Source of the DNA: UBA1413 sp964567485
GTDB taxonomy: Bacteria > Bacteroidota > Bacteroidia > Bacteroidales > Prolixibacteraceae
Direction of reading: 5' to 3'
Assembly: GCA_964567485.1 (NCBI GenBank)
Contig: CAZMMX010000004.1
Span: 1-64,000 of the forward strand
Length of the DNA: 64,000 nucleotides
The notes beneath the pieces were generated by a model. The model saw nothing but the letters and a program-made list of their open reading frames with translations, ran no database searches and was not told the origin of the DNA. Below are positions 49,466-59,278 of the stretch, in pieces. The position numbers and the translations under genes were made by a program. Each line of letters starts with the position of its first letter. The stretch's first letter is position 1.

Positions 49466-50382
49466 AGGAGTTTCACACACCGGTCTTGCTGACCCAGAGT
49501 GTTGACGGTCTGAACATTCATCCCGGCGGCACCTATGTGGATGCCACCTTTGGGGGGGGAGGCCATTCCCGGGAGATTCTCTCCCGCATGGAAGGGGGAT
49601 TTCTGGTGGCTTTTGACCAGGATGAGGCTGCCCTGGCCAATCTCCCCGAAGATCCGCGGCTGATCTTTGTGCAGCACAACTTCCGCTATCTCAAGAACTT
49701 CCTCCGTTACCACGGATTGGGCCAGGTGGATGGTATTCTTGCCGACCTGGGGGTTTCCTCCCACGACTTTGACGAAGCTGACCGGGGGTTCTCCTTTCGC
49801 TTCGACACCCCTCTCGACATGCGCATGAACCGCAGCGGAGTACTCACTGCCGCCCGGGTGGTCAACACCTACAGCGAGGAACAACTGATCTCCCTCTTCA
49901 GAAACTACGGGGAAATCCCCAACAGCTGGAAACTGGTAACTTCCATTGCGGCAGCACGCAGCCAGGAAGAGATCGCAACCACCGGACAACTGATCAGGGC
50001 TATCGACAAGGTGATCCCCAAAGCCATGGAGAAAAAATACCTGGCCCAGGTCTTCCAGGCTCTGAGAATCGAAGTCAACGACGAAATGACCGTCCTCGGA
50101 GAATTCCTGGAGGCCTCTCTGGAAGCCCTCAAACCCGGGGGAAGAATCGTCGTGATCACCTACCACAGCCTCGAAGACAGAATGGTCAAACTCTTCCTCA
50201 GGTCGGGAAACCTGGAAGGCCGCGAAGAAAAGGATTTCTATGGGAATTTCCTGACGCCCTTTTCCCTGGTCAACCGCCGGGTGATCATCCCCGGTGAGGA
50301 GGAAGTCAGGGCCAATCCCCGTTCAAGAAGCGCAAAACTGAGAATCGCCGAAAAAAAAGGAAGTGATGGCAGAGAAAACTAA
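49462..50382 (+). CDS. rsmH: 16S rRNA (cytosine1402-N4)-methyltransferase RsmH
   Basis: A 306-residue SAM-dependent methyltransferase (formerly MraW) that methylates C1402 in the 16S decoding centre. Motifs are HTPVLLTQSVDGL at the start, the SAM loop DATFGGGGHSREIL, ADLGVSSHDFDEADRGFSF, RMNRSGVLTA, and QALRIEVNDE with HSLEDRMVK near the end. It overlaps mraZ by 4 bases (ATGA) and ftsL by 17. Length and order are normal. Confidence 0.97.
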   Translation: MKEFHTPVLLTQSVDGLNIHPGGTYVDATFGGGGHSREILSRMEGGFLVAFDQDEAALANLPEDPRLIFVQHNFRYLKNFLRYHGLGQVDGILADLGVSSHDFDEADRGFSFRFDTPLDMRMNRSGVLTAARVVNTYSEEQLISLFRNYGEIPNSWKLVTSIAAARSQEEIATTGQLIRAIDKVIPKAMEKKYLAQVFQALRIEVNDEMTVLGEFLEASLEALKPGGRIVVITYHSLEDRMVKLFLRSGNLEGREEKDFYGNFLTPFSLVNRRVIIPGEEEVRANPRSRSAKLRIAEKKGSDGREN

Positions 50383-50725
50383 AACCAACGGTAAAGGGCG
50401 CCCGGGGGTAAGTTCATTCCTGCGCGGCACCATACTGACCAATGACAAGGTGACCCGTCAGTTTCACTTTCTCCTTTTTTTGGTCTTTCTCGCACTGGTC
50501 AACATTACCAACGGGTACCGGTCTGAAAAGGTCATCAGGGAGATTGAGGTTTTGCAGGACTCCATTGATGATTTGCGGTCTCAGTCGATCACCAATTCTG
50601 CCAAGCTGATGAATATGAGCAAGCCTTCGGAGGTGGTCCGCAAAGTGGAAGAGGCGGGACTCGGCCTGCATGAACAGGTTCGGGCCCCCGGGAAAATCGT
50701 GGTCAGCAAAAGGAGGAAGAAATGA
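50366..50725 (+). CDS. ftsL: FtsL-like cell division protein
   Basis: A 119-residue protein in the ftsL position between rsmH and ftsI. It has a basic cytoplasmic N-terminus, one membrane helix (about residues 33-51, FLLFLVFLALVNITNGY) and a coiled-coil-like periplasmic region (EVLQDSIDDLRSQSITNSAK). Such proteins recruit FtsI and FtsW with FtsB/FtsQ. The identification rests on topology and position, since FtsL is poorly conserved. The ATG is 50366, an in-frame GTG is 3 bases upstream. It overlaps ftsI by 4 bases. Confidence 0.85.
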   Translation: MAEKTKTNGKGRPGVSSFLRGTILTNDKVTRQFHFLLFLVFLALVNITNGYRSEKVIREIEVLQDSIDDLRSQSITNSAKLMNMSKPSEVVRKVEEAGLGLHEQVRAPGKIVVSKRRKK

Positions 50726-52854
50726 ATCTGCGGAATATCATAGTGACCAGGTTTGCCCTGATTTACCTGCTGATGCTGCTTCTGGGGGTGACCGTGCTGG
50801 TGAAGCTTCTTGCCGTCCAGAACATCAAAACTGACCGGTGGGAGCAGATTGCCGACAACCTCACCAACAATACGGTAGCCCTGGAACCCAACAGGGGAAA
50901 CATTTGTGCCGACGACGGGAATGTCCTCGCCACCTCGGTTCCCGGATATTATATCAGAATTGACCTGGCGGCTCCCGGGGTGAAGAAGATCTATGCCGCC
51001 AAGAGCGACTCCCTGGCCCTGATGCTCTCCTCGTTTTTCAGGCATCTTCCCGCCAAGGAAATCAAACGCCGCCTCAACGCGGCCTATAAACAAAAAGACA
51101 GGGGCTACCAGCTCACCCCCCGAAAAATAGACTTCAACGAACTTCAGGTGGTCAAAAAGTTCCCCATCCTCCGCAAGGGGGCTTTCGGGGGGGGCCGCAT
51201 CATCGTTCAGGAAAACAAAAGGGTCCTTCCCCTGGGGAAGCTGGCCTCCCGCACCGTGGGCACCCTGAACAAGGGAGCTGCCGGAGAAGGCTCTGTCATC
51301 GCCGGGAATACCGGACTTGAAGAGGCTTTCGAAAAATACCTCAAGGGAGAAACCGGCGTGGGATATCGCCAGAATCTCTCGGGCAGATGGGTTAACCGTA
51401 TCGAAATAGAACCCCGCGATGGCATGGATATCATGACCAATATCAATGTCAGGTATCAGGACATCACCGAAAGCGCCCTCGAACGTCAGCTCAGGGCCAG
51501 CAATGCCGAATGGGGCACCGCCATCCTCATGGAGGTGAAAACAGGAAAAATCAAGGCCATCGCCAACCTGGGAAGGGTAGCCCCCGGCCATTATGACGAA
51601 ATCTACAATTATGCCCTGGGAGATGCCGGATGTTATGAACCCGGGTCCACCTTTAAGCTGGTCTCGTTGATGGTCGCCCTCGAACACGGACTCATCGACA
51701 CCAGCCAGGTCTTCGATACCGGCAACGGATCATGGAAATACCACGACCGCACCATTTACGACAGCGACTTCGGCCGCGGCACCCACGGCCCCATGTCGGT
51801 CAAACAGATCTTCGAGAAATCATCGAACGTCGGCGTCGCCAAAATCATCACCCACTGCTACGAAAAAGACCCCCGGAAATTCGTCGACGCCATCCATGAC
51901 ATGGGGGTCACCCAACCTATCGATACAGAACTTACCGGAGAGGGCACCCCTTTCTTCAAATACCCCGGTGATAAAGACTGGTGGGGAACCACCCTGGCCT
52001 GGATGTCATACGGGTACGAAAGCAAGATGACTCCCCTGCAGATGCTCACCTTTTACAATGCCGTGGCCAATGACGGTAAAATGATGAAACCCTGGCTGGT
52101 CAGGGAAATCCAGGACAAAGGCGACGTGGTGGAGCGTATGGGTCCCGAAACGCTGAAAAACTCCATAGCCTCCCGCTCGACGATCAGAAAAGCCCAGAAA
52201 ATGCTGGAAGGAGTCTGTGAATCAGGCACGGGAAAATCCATTCAGAGCGACATCGTCAGAATCGCCGGAAAAACAGGAACCGCCCAGATCTCTTCGGGAA
52301 GAGGCTATGGAAAAGGCCTTTACCTGGCTTCCTTTGTGGGTTACTTTCCTGCCGACGATCCTGCCTACTCCATGATGGTCACCGTCAACAAACCCCAGGG
52401 GGCCTATTACGGCGGCGCCGTGGCCGGTCCCGTCTTCCGCGAAGTGGCCGAAAAAGTATATGCCGTACACCAGAAATTCAAATATACAGAGGAGGAAGCC
52501 GCAGAGGAGTCGGATGAAGAACCCGGGGAATCGCTCCCCGATGTGAAAAGCGGCATCACCCGCGATGTGGTCACCGCCATGCGGGCTCTCGACATCAGCT
52601 ACAAGGGGAGGAAACCCAGAACCTCCCTGACGAAGATCGTCAGGAACGATGAGGGCCTCCAGCTTGTGGAAAACCCGGTCACCGACGGCCAGGTTCCCGA
52701 TGTCAGGGGTATGGGAGCCCGGGATGCCGTTTACCTCCTCGAAAAATCGGGACTTCAGGTCAGGATCAGCGGAATCGGCAAGGTGAAAAACCAATCCCTG
52801 CTTCCGGGGTACAAATATAAAAAGGGCCAGACCATCACCCTGACCATGGGATAA
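50722..52854 (+). CDS. ftsI: Septal penicillin-binding protein FtsI with PASTA domain
   Basis: A 710-residue class B PBP, the septal transpeptidase. It has an N-terminal membrane helix (about 11-30), a pedestal domain starting with EPNRGNICADDGNVLATSV, and a transpeptidase domain whose three motifs are present: SxxK in EPGSTFKLVSL, SxN in EKSSNVG, and KTG in AGKTGTAQIS. The last 60 residues form a PASTA domain (QVPDVRGMGARDAVYLLEKS), common in Bacteroidota and Gram-positive FtsI. The ATG is preceded by AGGAGG at a 5-base distance. It is coupled to ftsL and followed by murE after 16 bases. Confidence 0.95.
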   Translation: MNLRNIIVTRFALIYLLMLLLGVTVLVKLLAVQNIKTDRWEQIADNLTNNTVALEPNRGNICADDGNVLATSVPGYYIRIDLAAPGVKKIYAAKSDSLALMLSSFFRHLPAKEIKRRLNAAYKQKDRGYQLTPRKIDFNELQVVKKFPILRKGAFGGGRIIVQENKRVLPLGKLASRTVGTLNKGAAGEGSVIAGNTGLEEAFEKYLKGETGVGYRQNLSGRWVNRIEIEPRDGMDIMTNINVRYQDITESALERQLRASNAEWGTAILMEVKTGKIKAIANLGRVAPGHYDEIYNYALGDAGCYEPGSTFKLVSLMVALEHGLIDTSQVFDTGNGSWKYHDRTIYDSDFGRGTHGPMSVKQIFEKSSNVGVAKIITHCYEKDPRKFVDAIHDMGVTQPIDTELTGEGTPFFKYPGDKDWWGTTLAWMSYGYESKMTPLQMLTFYNAVANDGKMMKPWLVREIQDKGDVVERMGPETLKNSIASRSTIRKAQKMLEGVCESGTGKSIQSDIVRIAGKTGTAQISSGRGYGKGLYLASFVGYFPADDPAYSMMVTVNKPQGAYYGGAVAGPVFREVAEKVYAVHQKFKYTEEEAAEESDEEPGESLPDVKSGITRDVVTAMRALDISYKGRKPRTSLTKIVRNDEGLQLVENPVTDGQVPDVRGMGARDAVYLLEKSGLQVRISGIGKVKNQSLLPGYKYKKGQTITLTMG

Positions 52855-52870
52855 AATAAGAAAGAACAAC

Positions 52871-54352
52871 ATGAAGCAAACAGAGGGAGTCATCAAAAGC
52901 TGGAAAGAGATCAGGCCTTCACGGGGAATCGCGGAGGAGGCGGGAAATGAGGAAACACGCATCTCCGGAATCGCCTTTGATTCCAGGAAGGTGGAACCGG
53001 GATTTCTCTTTGTGGCGCAGCGGGGCACCCATTCCGACGGGCACCACTTTATCGGATTAGCCGTGGAAAAGGGTGCCGCTGCCGTGGTCTGTGAGGAATT
53101 CCCCGCGACGCTGCCCCCGCAGCTTCTCTTTGTCAGGGTGGAAGATGCCGGGGAAGCCCTGGGCGAGATCGCCGCAGCATGGTATGACCACCCCTCGGAA
53201 AAGCTGAAAGTGATCGGGGTAACCGGCACCAACGGAAAAACAAGCATCGCCACCCTCTCCCACCATCTTTTCACCCGTCTGGGGTATCCTTCGGGGCTGA
53301 TTTCCACCATATCGGTCGTTATCGGCGAATCTGCCGAAACCGCCACCCATACCACTCCCGACGCCTTGCGCCTCCAGGAAATACTGGCCGCCATGGTGTC
53401 CTATGGCTGCGAATTCTGCTTCATGGAGGTGAGTTCCCATGCCGTGGTCCAGAAACGCATCGCCGGCATCCGCTTTACCGGAGGGATCTTCACCAACCTC
53501 ACCCACGACCACCTCGACTATCACAAGAGTTTCGCAGAATACCTGAAAGCCAAAAAGGGCTTCTTCGATGGGCTGCCCACCACGGCTTTCGCCCTGACCA
53601 ACCTCGACGATAAAAACGGCCCTGTCATGGTCCAGAACTGCCAGGCGGCGATACATACCTTTTCAACCCGGGCCATGGCAGACTTCCGCTGCAAGGTGCT
53701 GGAAAACCACTTTGAAGGGATGCTGCTGACCATCGACGACAGAGAGGTATGGACCCACTTCGTGGGAAAATTCAATGCCTCGAATCTCCTGGCCGTTTAT
53801 GGTACCGCCATATTGGCCGGGCAGAACAGGGAGGAAGTGCTGGCCGTTATCAGCGAACTCACTCCCGTTCAGGGCCGTTTCGACACCCTGCGCTCCCCCG
53901 GGGGAGTCATGGCCATCGTCGACTATGCCCACACCCCCGATGCCCTGAAAAATGTCCTGGCGGCCATCGCCGAAATACGCCCCTCCTCCGTGAAGGTCAT
54001 CACCGTGGTGGGTGCCGGCGGCGACCGTGACCGCACAAAACGGCCCGAAATGGCCCGGGAAGCCCTCCTGGGCAGCGACAGGGTCATCCTCACCTCCGAC
54101 AACCCGCGCACCGAAGATCCCGAAACGATCATTAAAGAGATGGAAGCCGGCATTGACGACCACAACCGCCAGAAATGCCTCTCCATTGTGAACCGCAGGG
54201 AAGCCATAAAAACCGCCTGTATGATGGCCTCCCCAGGAGATATCATCCTCGTCGCTGGAAAAGGCCACGAAAACTACCAGGAAATCCATGGTGTGAAACA
54301 TCACTTTGATGATAAAGAGATCATCAGAGAAATTTTCGGCATTGACCCATAA
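52871..54352 (+). CDS. murE: UDP-MurNAc-tripeptide synthetase MurE (meso-DAP adding)
   Basis: A 493-residue Mur ligase that adds the third amino acid to UDP-MurNAc-L-Ala-D-Glu. The N-terminal domain includes GIAFDSRKVEPGFLFVA; the ATP site is VTGTNGKTSIATL; the catalytic region has NLTHDHLDYHKS with the carbamylated Lys nearby. The specificity motif is DNPR in ILTSDNPRTEDPE, diagnostic for meso-diaminopimelate rather than lysine. asd in this window contributes to DAP synthesis. It is 12 bases upstream of mraY. Confidence 0.96.
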   Translation: MKQTEGVIKSWKEIRPSRGIAEEAGNEETRISGIAFDSRKVEPGFLFVAQRGTHSDGHHFIGLAVEKGAAAVVCEEFPATLPPQLLFVRVEDAGEALGEIAAAWYDHPSEKLKVIGVTGTNGKTSIATLSHHLFTRLGYPSGLISTISVVIGESAETATHTTPDALRLQEILAAMVSYGCEFCFMEVSSHAVVQKRIAGIRFTGGIFTNLTHDHLDYHKSFAEYLKAKKGFFDGLPTTAFALTNLDDKNGPVMVQNCQAAIHTFSTRAMADFRCKVLENHFEGMLLTIDDREVWTHFVGKFNASNLLAVYGTAILAGQNREEVLAVISELTPVQGRFDTLRSPGGVMAIVDYAHTPDALKNVLAAIAEIRPSSVKVITVVGAGGDRDRTKRPEMAREALLGSDRVILTSDNPRTEDPETIIKEMEAGIDDHNRQKCLSIVNRREAIKTACMMASPGDIILVAGKGHENYQEIHGVKHHFDDKEIIREIFGIDP

Positions 54353-54364
54353 AAAAAGAGCACT

Positions 54365-55615
54365 ATGCTGTACTATCTCTATGAATGGCTGAATGAATAC
54401 CGCATCCCGGGAATCGGGATGGCGCAATATATCTCCTTCCGCACGGCAGGGGCCATCATCCTGTCGCTGATCATCACCACCGCTTACGGCAAAAAGCTGA
54501 TCAGGTACCTCCGGAAAAAACAGATCGGTGAGGATATCCGCGACCTGGGGCTCGACGGACAAATGCAGAAAAAGGGAACTCCCACCATGGGAGGACTCAT
54601 CATCCTGGCAGGGATCATCATTCCCACGCTCCTGTTTGCCAGAATCGGCAACGTATATATCATCCTGATGCTGGTGACCACCATATGGCTGGGCCTCATT
54701 GGGTTTGCCGACGACTACATTAAGGTGTTCAGGAAAAATAAACAGGGGCTGGCCGGCAAGTTCAAAATCCTGGGACAGATCAGCCTGGGGCTGATGGTGG
54801 TCGCCACCCTGCTGCTGAGTTCCGAGGTCGTGATCAGGGAGCCCGTGAAATCGGGAACCGGCGAGGAGATGAAAGAACTGGTGGTCGATCCCGAATCAGG
54901 GGAACAGCACGTTCAGGTAGCCACCCACGAGGTTAAATCGACCAAGACGACCATTCCCTTTGTCAAGAAGAATGAATTTGACTATGCCTGGCTGGTGTCA
55001 TGGGCCGGGGAAGATGCCGGATGGCTCCGCTGGGTGGTCTATGCCGTAGCCATCATCCTGATCATCGTGGCCGTATCCAATGCCGCCAACCTCACCGACG
55101 GCATCGACGGACTGGCCACAGGGACGTCAGCCATCTCGGGAGCCGCCCTGGGAATTCTGGCTTACGTGAGCGGTAACGTCATATATTCCAACTACCTCAA
55201 CATCATGTACATCCCCAACCTGGGAGAGCTGACGGTCTTCATCGGAGCTTTCATCGGGGCTACCGTGGGATTTCTCTGGTATAACTCCTACCCCGCCCAG
55301 ATCTTCATGGGCGACACGGGAAGCCTCGCCCTGGGAGGCATCCTGGCCGTCTTCTCGGTGATCATCCGCAAGGAGATCCTCATTCCCCTGCTCTGTGGCA
55401 TCTTCCTGATTGAAAACCTGAGCGTGGTCATGCAGGTCGCCTGGTTTAAATATACCAAAAGAAAATATGGAGAAGGACGCCGTATATTCCTGATGAGCCC
55501 CATTCACCACCACTTCCAGAAAATGGGAATCCCGGAACCCAAAATCGTCACCCGTTTCTGGATCATCGGAATCATCCTGGCCATCATATCCATTGTTACC
55601 CTGAAAATCAGATAG
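54365..55615 (+). CDS. mraY: Phospho-N-acetylmuramoyl-pentapeptide transferase MraY
   Basis: A 416-residue polytopic membrane enzyme that moves phospho-MurNAc-pentapeptide to undecaprenyl phosphate, making lipid I. Key motifs are KKGTPTMGG, GFADDYIKV (the catalytic Asp pair), NLTDGIDGLATG, and the cytoplasmic PIHHHFQK. Compared with the usual 360 residues it carries an insert of about 45 residues near 157-203 (hydrophilic, between helices), which is typical of Bacteroidota. About ten membrane helices are predicted. It is 2 bases upstream of murD. Confidence 0.96.
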   Translation: MLYYLYEWLNEYRIPGIGMAQYISFRTAGAIILSLIITTAYGKKLIRYLRKKQIGEDIRDLGLDGQMQKKGTPTMGGLIILAGIIIPTLLFARIGNVYIILMLVTTIWLGLIGFADDYIKVFRKNKQGLAGKFKILGQISLGLMVVATLLLSSEVVIREPVKSGTGEEMKELVVDPESGEQHVQVATHEVKSTKTTIPFVKKNEFDYAWLVSWAGEDAGWLRWVVYAVAIILIIVAVSNAANLTDGIDGLATGTSAISGAALGILAYVSGNVIYSNYLNIMYIPNLGELTVFIGAFIGATVGFLWYNSYPAQIFMGDTGSLALGGILAVFSVIIRKEILIPLLCGIFLIENLSVVMQVAWFKYTKRKYGEGRRIFLMSPIHHHFQKMGIPEPKIVTRFWIIGIILAIISIVTLKIR

Positions 55616-55617
55616 TT

Positions 55618-56955
55618 ATGAGTGGAAAAACAGTCATACTGGGAGCCGGTGAAAGCGGTACCGGGGCAGCCATTCTGGCCCGGAAGAAGGGGTATGATGT
55701 TTTCGTTTCCGATAACGGAAAAATAAAGGAGAAATACAAGGCCCTGCTCGTCAGTCACGAAATCAGTTTCGAAGAAGGAGGCCACACCATGGATAAGATC
55801 CTGGAAGCCTCCCTGGTGGTGAAGAGTCCGGGGATTCCCGAAAAAGCACCGGTGATGAAGGCCATCAGAGAGCGGAATATTCCCGTGATTTCGGAAATCG
55901 AACTGGCTGCCCGCTATACCACGGCGAAAAAGATATGTATCACCGGAAGCAATGGCAAGACCACCACCACCCTGCTGATTCACCATATGCTGCAAAAGGC
56001 AGGCATCGACGCCGCACTGGCGGGAAATGTGGGAAAGAGCTTCGCCCTGCAGGTGGCCGAGGAGGATCACCCCGTCTATGTCATTGAGCTGAGCAGTTTC
56101 CAGCTCGACGACATGACCGATTTCAGGGCTGACGTGGCGGTGCTCATGAACATCACGCCCGACCACCTCGACAGATATGACTACCAGATGCAGAATTATG
56201 TGGACTCCAAATTCCGCATTATCAGAAACCAGAGCGCCAGTGACTACTTCATCTATTTCGCCGACGATGAGGTGATTACCAGGGAAATGGCCCGCCGCCA
56301 GCTGGCAGCCACCTGCCTTCCCTTCTCGCTGCACCCCGTCACCGGCGATGGGGCTGGCATTACCAAAGAAACATTAGATATTAATTTTCATAAAAACCGG
56401 TTCAGCATGTCTATACTGGATTTAGCATTACAAGGAAAACACAACGCCTGCAATTCGATGGCAGCCGCGATCTCAGGAATGGTTGTGGGCATCAGGAACG
56501 ACAGGATCAGGGAGAGCCTGACCGATTTTCAGGGGGTGGAACACCGCCTTGAGAGATTCCTGAAAGTACATGGTATAGAGTTCGTCAATGACTCCAAGGC
56601 GACCAACGTCAACTCGACCTGGTATGCCCTTGAAAGCATGAACCACCAGGTGGTGTGGATTGTCGGCGGTGTGGACAAGGGCAATGACTACTCCATGCTC
56701 AATGATCTGGTGCGCGACAAAGTCAAGGCCATCGTTTGCCTGGGAGTCGACAATGCCAAGATCCACAAGGCCTTCGACGGAATGGTCCAAAACATCGTCG
56801 ACACCACCAGCATGGCTGAAGCGGTCAAATCGGCCTATTACCTGGCCCGCAACGGCGACACGGTGCTGCTTTCACCGGCATGCGCCAGTTTCGACCTCTT
56901 CGAAAATTACGAAGACCGCGGGCTCCAGTTCAAACAGGAAGTGAGGAACCTCTAA
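55618..56955 (+). CDS. murD: UDP-MurNAc-L-alanine:D-glutamate ligase MurD
   Basis: A 445-residue Mur ligase that adds D-glutamate to UDP-MurNAc-L-Ala in the cytoplasm. The N-terminal nucleotide-binding loop is LGAGESGTGAA, the ATP loop CITGSNGKTTTTLL, the metal/carbamate region NITPDHLDRYDYQM, and the C-terminal NDSKATNVNSTWYALES and LSPACASFDLFENYEDRG motifs are intact. It follows mraY by 2 bases and precedes ftsW by 11. Confidence 0.97.
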   Translation: MSGKTVILGAGESGTGAAILARKKGYDVFVSDNGKIKEKYKALLVSHEISFEEGGHTMDKILEASLVVKSPGIPEKAPVMKAIRERNIPVISEIELAARYTTAKKICITGSNGKTTTTLLIHHMLQKAGIDAALAGNVGKSFALQVAEEDHPVYVIELSSFQLDDMTDFRADVAVLMNITPDHLDRYDYQMQNYVDSKFRIIRNQSASDYFIYFADDEVITREMARRQLAATCLPFSLHPVTGDGAGITKETLDINFHKNRFSMSILDLALQGKHNACNSMAAAISGMVVGIRNDRIRESLTDFQGVEHRLERFLKVHGIEFVNDSKATNVNSTWYALESMNHQVVWIVGGVDKGNDYSMLNDLVRDKVKAIVCLGVDNAKIHKAFDGMVQNIVDTTSMAEAVKSAYYLARNGDTVLLSPACASFDLFENYEDRGLQFKQEVRNL

Positions 56956-56966
56956 AGGGGAGAGCC

Positions 56967-58175
56967 ATGAAAATCAACACCAGGAATCTCATCAGAGGAG
57001 ACAAGATCATTTGGATTGTCCTTTTGTTACTATCGCTGCTGTCGCTGCTCATTGTCTACAGCGCCACCGGGGCTCTGGCCTTCAGACAGGCCGGCGGGAA
57101 CACCTTTCATTTTCTGGTGCGCCAGATCGTCTTCCTGAGCTTGGGATTCGTCATCATCGTGGGCATGGTCAACATTGTGCCGGTGCGGCTTTACTCGATG
57201 ATCTCCCGGGTGTTGGTCATCGTCAGCATCGGGTTGCTGATGCTGGCACTGGGGCTGAAATTCGCAGGCATGGCCGGCGACTCCACGGGCAGAACCCTGA
57301 ACCTGGGATTCCTCTCCTTCCAGCCCGCGGAACTCGCCAAACTCTCCCTGGTCATCTACACCGCCAAAATCCTGGGCATCGAACAAAATTCCGCAGAGGG
57401 ACTCAAAAATGCCTTCTGGAAGATCATCATCGTGGCAGGGATCATCTGCGCCCTGATTTCGCTTTCCAATTTCTCGACGGCGGCGCTTCTCTTCGGAACC
57501 GTCATCAGCATGATGTTCGTGGGCAGAATTCCCATCCGCTACCTGCTGATGATCTTTGCCGCCGCCATTCTCATGGTGGTGGCCATCTATTTCATGGCCG
57601 ACAAGATCGACCATCTGCCTTCCCGTTTCGGAACAGTCAGGGGAAGAATCGAGCGCTTCATCCATGGCGACCCGGCGGCAGAAAAAGGAATCACCCAGGC
57701 CGACTATGCCAAGCTGGCCATTTATGAGGGGGGTTTCGTGGGCAAAGGCCCCGGGAACTCCGACGTGGCCAACTACATGGCTGCCGCCTACAACGACTTC
57801 ATCTACGCCATTATCATTGAAGAATATGGTTTCATAGGAGGCATCACCCTGATGATGCTTTACATGATCCTCTTTTTCAGAGGCATCATCATCGTCAGGA
57901 AAACCACACGTACCTTTCCGGCCTTCCTGGTGATGGGCCTCACGGTCATGCTCGTTTATCAGGCCATGGTCAACATGGGAGTCTCATCGGGCGTCTTTCC
58001 CGTCACGGGACAGCCCCTGCCCTGGGTCAGCATGGGGGGAACCTCCCTGCTCTTCACTTCCATGGCCTTCGGGTGTATTCTCAGTGTCAGTTATCAAAAT
58101 CAGAAGGATAGCCGGATGCCCGCCGATGCGGCAGTGCAGGTGGTCGTCCCCGAAGAAGACCAGGAGATAGAATAA
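56967..58175 (+). CDS. ftsW: Septal peptidoglycan polymerase FtsW
   Basis: A 402-residue SEDS-family membrane glycosyltransferase working with FtsI at the septum. There are about ten hydrophobic segments, the SEDS phrases LGFLSFQPAELAKLSLVI, LPSRFGTVRGRIERF and the large loop after it, and the C-terminal QPLPWVSMGGTSLLF signature. The ATG at 56967 is used because a longer reading would run into murD out of its frame without family support. The stop shares one base with the murG start, so they are coupled. Confidence 0.95.
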   Translation: MKINTRNLIRGDKIIWIVLLLLSLLSLLIVYSATGALAFRQAGGNTFHFLVRQIVFLSLGFVIIVGMVNIVPVRLYSMISRVLVIVSIGLLMLALGLKFAGMAGDSTGRTLNLGFLSFQPAELAKLSLVIYTAKILGIEQNSAEGLKNAFWKIIIVAGIICALISLSNFSTAALLFGTVISMMFVGRIPIRYLLMIFAAAILMVVAIYFMADKIDHLPSRFGTVRGRIERFIHGDPAAEKGITQADYAKLAIYEGGFVGKGPGNSDVANYMAAAYNDFIYAIIIEEYGFIGGITLMMLYMILFFRGIIIVRKTTRTFPAFLVMGLTVMLVYQAMVNMGVSSGVFPVTGQPLPWVSMGGTSLLFTSMAFGCILSVSYQNQKDSRMPADAAVQVVVPEEDQEIE

Positions 58176-59278
58176 TGAAGGATTTAAAGGTGATCATCAG
58201 CGGGGGAGGTACCGGAGGACATATTTTTCCGGCGCTTTCCATCGCCGGGGAACTGAAGAAGAGGTTTCCCGGCTGCGACATCCTCTTTGTGGGGGCCCAG
58301 GGACGCATGGAAATGGAGAAGGTCCCCGCCGCCGGATACCGCATCATCGGACTCCCCGTGATGGGATTTCCCCGGAAACCGGGATGGGCCATGGTGACCT
58401 TTTTTATTAAATTACTGCGCAGCATGATCGCCTCACGCAGGATTGTCAGGGAGTTCCGTCCCGACCTGGCCATCGGCGTCGGGGGTTTTGCCAGCGGCCC
58501 TCTGCTCAGGGCAGCCATTGCCCATCGTATCCCCGCCCTTATCCAGGAACAGAACTCCTATGCGGGAGTCACCAACAAGCTTCTGGGCAAGAAAGTGGGC
58601 AAAGTCTGTGTGGCCTACAGTGGTATGGAACGTTTCTTTCCCCCTGACAAGATCGTACTTACCGGCAATCCCATCAGGGAAAACCTGTTGGCACCCGCCG
58701 GCACCCGGCAGGAGGCCCTCTCCCGTTTTGCTCTTTCCGGGGAACAGCAGGTGGTCCTTATCACCGGGGGCAGCCTGGGTGCCCGCTCCCTCAACGATGC
58801 CGTCATCGCCGCCCTCGAAGAGATCAGAAAGGCCCCCTTTGCCGTTATCTGGCAAACCGGATCCCTCTATTTCCGGGAAATGAAGGTGAAAACCGCCGCC
58901 AACCCTCCTGCAAACTTACACATCCACCAATTCCTTGACCACATGGAGCTGGCCTACCTTTCTGCCGACATCGTCATCTCACGCGCCGGCGCCGGTACCA
59001 TCAGCGAATTGTGCATCGCCGCCAAACCCGTGGTTCTGGTGCCCTCCCCCAATGTGGCCGAAGACCACCAGACCCGTAACGCCATGGCCCTGGTCCAAAA
59101 AGAAGCCGCCATAATGGTCCGCGATGCCGACATCAGGGAAAAACTCTTTCCCACGATCTCCTCTCTTTTGCAGGACCCCGGAAAAATGGCTTCCCTCTCC
59201 GCAAATATCCAAAAACTGGCCCTTCCGGGAGCCACAGCCCATATCGTTGATGAAGCCCTTAAACTGGTAAGCCGATGA
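58175..59278 (+). CDS. murG: UDP-GlcNAc:lipid I GlcNAc transferase MurG
   Basis: A 367-residue GT28 glycosyltransferase that converts lipid I to lipid II on the inner face of the membrane. The N-terminal GGGTGGHIFPALSIA, the phrase IGVGGFASGPLL, NSYAGVTNKLL and the donor-binding SRAGAGTISELCI and KPVVLVPSPNVAEDHQT are all present. The gene starts on the last base of ftsW and overlaps murC by 4 bases (ATGA). Confidence 0.97.
   Translation: MKDLKVIISGGGTGGHIFPALSIAGELKKRFPGCDILFVGAQGRMEMEKVPAAGYRIIGLPVMGFPRKPGWAMVTFFIKLLRSMIASRRIVREFRPDLAIGVGGFASGPLLRAAIAHRIPALIQEQNSYAGVTNKLLGKKVGKVCVAYSGMERFFPPDKIVLTGNPIRENLLAPAGTRQEALSRFALSGEQQVVLITGGSLGARSLNDAVIAALEEIRKAPFAVIWQTGSLYFREMKVKTAANPPANLHIHQFLDHMELAYLSADIVISRAGAGTISELCIAAKPVVLVPSPNVAEDHQTRNAMALVQKEAAIMVRDADIREKLFPTISSLLQDPGKMASLSANIQKLALPGATAHIVDEALKLVSR

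Noticed and set aside
50581..51687. Open frame of about 370 codons on the minus strand opposite ftsL/ftsI
   Set aside because: It is antisense to ftsI with no domain features, and gene-dense dcw operons are not known to hold such genes.
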